Assembly: GCA_019348475.1 (NCBI GenBank)
Contig: JAHWJJ010000161.1
Coordinates: forward strand, 1 to 9,068
DNA: 9,068 bases
Origin: Gemmatimonadota bacterium
Lineage (GTDB): Bacteria > Gemmatimonadota > Gemmatimonadetes > Longimicrobiales > Longimicrobiaceae
Reading direction: 5' to 3'
Below the pieces are notes generated by a model. That model saw only the letters and a list, made by a program, of their open reading frames with translations, did no database searches and was not told the DNA's origin. Below are positions 6,789 to 9,068 of the stretch, in pieces. The stretch's first letter is position 1, and every line of letters starts with the position of its first letter. The position numbers were made by a program, and so were the translations under genes.

Positions 6789-7991
6789 GTGAGCCCCGAA
6801 GACATCCGGATCTTTCTCTCGCCGCCGCACATGAGCGGGCGCGAGGCAGCGCTCGTGAGCGAGGCGTTCGCCTCCAACTGGATCGCGCCGCTGGGACCGT
6901 TCGTCTCCCGGTTCGAGCGCGACTTCGCGGAGAAGGTCGGCGCGAAGCACGCGCTGGCGCTGAGCTCCGGCACGGCCGCCCTGCACCTGGCCCTCATCGA
7001 GGCCGGCGTGCGGCAGGGCGACGAGGTGCTGGTGAGCACCTTCACCTTCGCCGCGACGGTGAACCCCATCGTCTACCTGGGTGCGCGGCCGGTGTTCATC
7101 GACAGTGAGCCCGTGTCGTGGAACATGGACCCCGACCTGCTGGCGGAGGCGCTGGAGCAGCGGGCACGGGCGGGGCGGCTGCCCCGTGCCGTGGTGGTGG
7201 TGCACCTGTACGGCCAGTCCGCCGACATGGACGCCATCATCCGCGTCTGCGACGCCCACGGGGTGCCGGTCATCGAGGACGCAGCGGAGGCGCTGGGCGC
7301 CACCTTCCGCGGCCGCGCACCCGGGACGTTCGGCGCGTCGGGCGTCTACTCGTTCAACGGGAACAAGATCATCACCACCAGCGGCGGGGGAATGCTGGTC
7401 TCCGACAACGGAGACCTCATCCACCACGCCCGCAAGATCGCCACGCAGGCGCGCGACGCCGGCCCGCACTACCAGCACTCCGAGATCGGATACAACTACC
7501 GCCTGAGCAACCTGCTGGCCGCAGCGGGGGTGGCGCAGCTCGAGGTGCTGAACGAGCGGGTGGGCATGCGCCGGCGCAACTTTGCGTACTACGAGAATGC
7601 GCTTGGCGCGCTCCCCGGTCTCTCGTTCATGCCCGAGGCGCCGTGGGGGCTGCACACGCGCTGGCTCACGTGCATCACGCTGGACCCGGCGGAGTTCGGG
7701 GTGGACCGCGAGGGGCTGCGGCTGGAACTGGAGGCCAGCGGCATCGAGGCGCGCCCGCTGTGGAAGCCCATGCACCTGCAGCCCGTGTTCGCCGAGTACG
7801 AGAGCGTGGGCGGCGACTTCGCGGCCGGCCTGTTCGAGCGGGGGCTCTGCCTCCCCTCCGGCTCCAGCCTCAGCGAAGGCGACCTGGACGAGGTGGCGTC
7901 GTGCATCCGCGCGGTCTTTCGCCGCGCGGCGCGCAGGCGCACCTTCGCCCTCCCGCGCACGGCCGCGGACCTCACGCACCGCCCGGCCTGA
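6789..7991 (+). CDS. epsN: EpsN/PglE-type UDP-4-amino sugar aminotransferase (DegT/DnrJ/EryC1)
   Basis: A 400-residue PLP-dependent, fold-type I sugar aminotransferase. It shows IRIFLSPPHMSG at the N-terminus, NWIAPLGPFV, SSGTAALHLAL (59-69, PLP phosphate), HLYGQ (Gln143), IEDAAEALG with Asp164 (PLP ring nitrogen), and SFNGNKIITTSGGG with Lys193 as the Schiff-base lysine. HYQHSEIGYNYRLSN and IEARPLWKPMH are also present. By memory these blocks match Bacillus EpsN and Campylobacter PglE almost motif for motif. Those enzymes use glutamate to aminate UDP-2-acetamido-4-keto-2,6-dideoxyglucose at C4. The length is normal and all key residues are present. The start is set by the GGAAGGAA site. It is the last gene of the + strand run and is followed by a hairpin terminator. 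The partner 4,6-dehydratase (PglF/EpsC type) is not in the window. The exact sugar configuration is inferred from family resemblance. Confidence 0.93.
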   Translation: MSPEDIRIFLSPPHMSGREAALVSEAFASNWIAPLGPFVSRFERDFAEKVGAKHALALSSGTAALHLALIEAGVRQGDEVLVSTFTFAATVNPIVYLGARPVFIDSEPVSWNMDPDLLAEALEQRARAGRLPRAVVVVHLYGQSADMDAIIRVCDAHGVPVIEDAAEALGATFRGRAPGTFGASGVYSFNGNKIITTSGGGMLVSDNGDLIHHARKIATQARDAGPHYQHSEIGYNYRLSNLLAAAGVAQLEVLNERVGMRRRNFAYYENALGALPGLSFMPEAPWGLHTRWLTCITLDPAEFGVDREGLRLELEASGIEARPLWKPMHLQPVFAEYESVGGDFAAGLFERGLCLPSGSSLSEGDLDEVASCIRAVFRRAARRRTFALPRTAADLTHRPA

Positions 7992-8014
7992 CGCCCGCCG
8001 TCCGGCACCGCCCC

Positions 8015-8046
8015 AGACCGGGAGAAGACGTGTGTTCTCCCGGTTT
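8015..8046 (+). terminator. Intrinsic terminator closing the polysaccharide operon
   Basis: AGACCGGGAGAA (8015-8026) pairs with TTCTCCCGGTTT (8035-8046) across an 8-nt loop: 12 bp with one G-U pair, ending in TTT and then CCGTTTGGG. It lies 23 nt after the aminotransferase stop. The T-tract is short, so efficiency is uncertain. The stem is symmetrical enough to act on - strand transcripts as well. Confidence 0.6.
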
Positions 8047-8049
8047 CCG
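8029..8049. repeat. Left copy of an imperfect direct repeat flanking the IS remnant
   Basis: This 21-bp segment matches 9042-9062 at 18 positions. It includes an uninterrupted 11-bp identity, CCCGGTTTCCG, at 8039-8049 and 9052-9062. It overlaps the right arm of the operon terminator. The position on the two sides of a degraded transposase suggests an old target-site duplication, though a shared short intergenic motif is also possible. Confidence 0.45.
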
Positions 8050-8089
8050 TTTGGGTGTCCGGGAACGGAATCCGATCCGGAAGACCCGC

Positions 8090-9000
8090 TGTCGCGCATA
8101 GCGTACGCTTCCGTCCAGCCGGTGCTCGATCGTGACGCGGCTGCCAGGCATCCGCGGCTCCGTGAAATCCTCACGAATCACCCGCTCGTCGGTTTCCTCG
8201 AAAAGCCGCTGCAGGTCGATGTCCCCCGGGAGCGGGCGGTGCGCGTCAGTCGCCTCTCGCGGCTCGACCGTGAAGCGCTCTTCCCAGAACGGCAGCAAGA
8301 CGTCGTCCCGGATCGGTTCGCCTCCTCGATCGTGGCGATCTCCGCCACGCGCAGCTCCTTCACCAGCCGATCCTGCAGGTGTGCCGAACAGCCGCTCGAC
8401 GCGGCCCTTGGCCTGGGGCGAGAGCGCGAGGATCAACTCGATCTCCAGCGCATCCAGCGCGCGGCGGATGAGCGTGAGCGCCTCCGGCTCGTCCGCCTCC
8501 TTGCGCTGCTTCGCGCGCCAGTTCGCCGTTAAGTGACTCGGCCTGGCGGTGTAGAGCGCGCCCATGCGGCCTTGCGCCTGCAGGTATTCGACGATCATCT
8601 GCCGGTTGGCCGCCCCGGTGTCGCGCGAGAAGAAGCCGGCGCGAAGCCGGCTCGTCGCATCGTCGATGAGCGCGATCAACACGATCTCCTGCCCGAAGCG
8701 CTCCTCCAGCCACGGGTGGACGCTGGTGTCCATGAGCACCAGCTCGCCAACAGCCGCGCGCCGCTCCCTGCGCTTGCGGTGGCGCTTGCCCTGCGCGGCC
8801 GCCTTCCAGAGCCCTTCCTCGATCATCCACCGCCGCAGCGTGGCCGGGTGCACGAAGCCGATCTCCGGATCCCGCGACAGGTGCTCCGAGAGCAGCGTGG
8901 GCCGAAGTCGTGGTACAGCGGCTGCCGCGCCTTCTCCAGCGCCCGCGCGCGCACGCTCCCGGGCAGACGCCGATTGGATGCCCGCCCGCGCACCGTTACT
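8090..9000 (-). pseudogene. Degraded ISNCY/IS1202-type DDE transposase
   Basis: Read on the - strand, the order of motifs is that of an rve-core transposase. A linker (GRASNRRL, near 8990) is followed by HDFGP, TLLSEHLSRD, HPATLRRWM, GELVLMDTS (first catalytic Asp), LIDDATSRL, LYTARPSH, SPQAKGRVER (catalytic Glu), KELRVAEIATIEEAN, PFWEERFTVEPREATDAHRPL and RVTIEHRLDGS. The family normally has LYTDR or LYSDK, so Ala (codon 8545-8547) replaces the second Asp. Frame changes occur near 8899-8902 (base lost), 8378-8384 (base gained) and 8308-8315 (base lost). The last two cancel, so a long open frame survives from 8853. About 20 residues seem to be missing near 8152-8163, between DFT and the RVTIE block. 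The N-terminal helix-turn-helix is absent. The coding sequence is non-functional; comparisons to family sequences are from memory. Confidence 0.85.
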
Positions 9001-9010
9001 GCGGGCGGGC
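8980..9010. repeat. 10-bp inverted repeat sharing an arm with the adjacent hairpin
   Basis: GCCCGCCCGC (8980-8989) is the exact reverse complement of GCGGGCGGGC (9001-9010), with an 11-nt spacer. The right arm also forms the left arm of the longer hairpin at 9002-9037, so the two structures exclude each other. The left arm lies within the transposase-derived sequence (codons for RGRA). Confidence 0.5.
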
Positions 9011-9037
9011 CCTCCGCCGTTGCGGAGGGCCCGCCCG
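9002..9037. repeat. Perfect 16-bp hairpin at the right edge of the IS remnant
   Basis: CGGGCGGGCCCTCCGC (9002-9017) and GCGGAGGGCCCGCCCG (9022-9037) are exact reverse complements around a CGTT tetraloop. Neither strand has a T-tract after the stem. It could be a rho-independent-like terminator of high-GC genomes, a small interspersed palindrome, or a structural end of the element. Its perfection contrasts with the decay of the neighbouring transposase. Confidence 0.75.
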
Positions 9038-9041
9038 AGTC

Positions 9042-9062
9042 CGTATCTTCGCCCGGTTTCCG
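9042..9062. repeat. Right copy of the imperfect direct repeat
   Basis: This is the partner of 8029-8049, with 18 of 21 positions identical and CCCGGTTTCCG exact. It includes TATCTT (9044-9049), which with TTGCGG (9020-9025) 18 nt upstream could also be a promoter for a gene beyond the window. That reading is weak because the -35 would lie inside the hairpin. Confidence 0.45.
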
Positions 9063-9068
9063 AGTCCT

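Larger units (their letters stand above)
8050..9041. mobile_element. Remnant of an ISNCY (IS1202-type) insertion sequence
   Basis: This interval lies between the two direct-repeat copies and contains the - strand transposase pseudogene plus a hairpin at its right edge. At roughly 1 kb it is shorter than complete members of the group, which agrees with the missing N-terminal coding part. No convincing terminal inverted repeats are visible at the repeat-defined ends, so the true boundaries are uncertain. Confidence 0.45.

Noticed and set aside
7972..8089. Extension of the transposase frame into the aminotransferase 3' end
   Set aside because: Family resemblance ends near GSVRYA. The rest is read-through across the operon terminator and the opposite gene.
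6681..8174. 497-codon open frame on the - strand
   Set aside because: It is antisense to the well-supported aminotransferase, low-complexity and motif-free.
1..9068. tRNA, rRNA or CRISPR arrays
   Set aside because: No cloverleaf with a CCA end, no rRNA-like sequence and no regularly spaced repeats were seen on either strand by eye.

Overview
The window is a GC-rich stretch of bacterial chromosome. It carries seven complete genes and one gene end, all on the + strand, from a surface-polysaccharide (exopolysaccharide or O-antigen type) biosynthesis locus. A decayed insertion sequence on the - strand follows. The phylum cannot be fixed from sequence alone. The strong G/C third-position bias, GTG starts and TAnnTTG-like -10 boxes would fit Gemmatimonadota (Longimicrobium-like), but this is a weak inference, and Myxococcota or another high-GC group is possible.

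Bases 1-3324 are a tightly packed transcription unit: the last 33 codons of a probable glycosyltransferase, a polytopic membrane protein of GT-C/Wzy type, a GT4 glycosyltransferase of the PglA/EpsD/CapM kind, and a small PglC/EpsL-type phosphoglycosyl transferase. Genes overlap by 17 and 4 nt, and no internal promoter is visible. Bases 3325-3448 hold a candidate promoter. It is followed by a polysaccharide-deacetylase-fold protein and an overlapping GNAT acyltransferase (3449-5522). Next come a sugar N-formyltransferase (5709-6509) and, after a 279-nt spacer with a second candidate promoter, an EpsN/PglE-type aminotransferase (6789-7991). A good hairpin terminator closes the run at 8015-8046.

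Functionally, the aminotransferase should convert a UDP-4-keto-6-deoxy-GlcNAc-type sugar to its 4-amino form. The formyltransferase (or the GNAT protein) could then acylate that amine. The small sugar transferase would load the first sugar phosphate onto undecaprenyl phosphate, the GT4 enzymes would extend it, and the membrane protein could polymerise or further decorate the glycan. The 4,6-dehydratase that must supply the keto sugar, the flippase and the export proteins are not in the window. The sugar identity is therefore an inference.

Bases 8050-9041 hold the remains of an ISNCY/IS1202-type transposase. It lacks its N-terminal DNA-binding domain, has Ala in place of the second catalytic Asp, and carries three frameshifts and a probable internal deletion. 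An imperfect 21-bp direct repeat (8029-8049 and 9042-9062) brackets it and may be an old target-site duplication. A perfect 16-bp-arm hairpin lies at its right edge.
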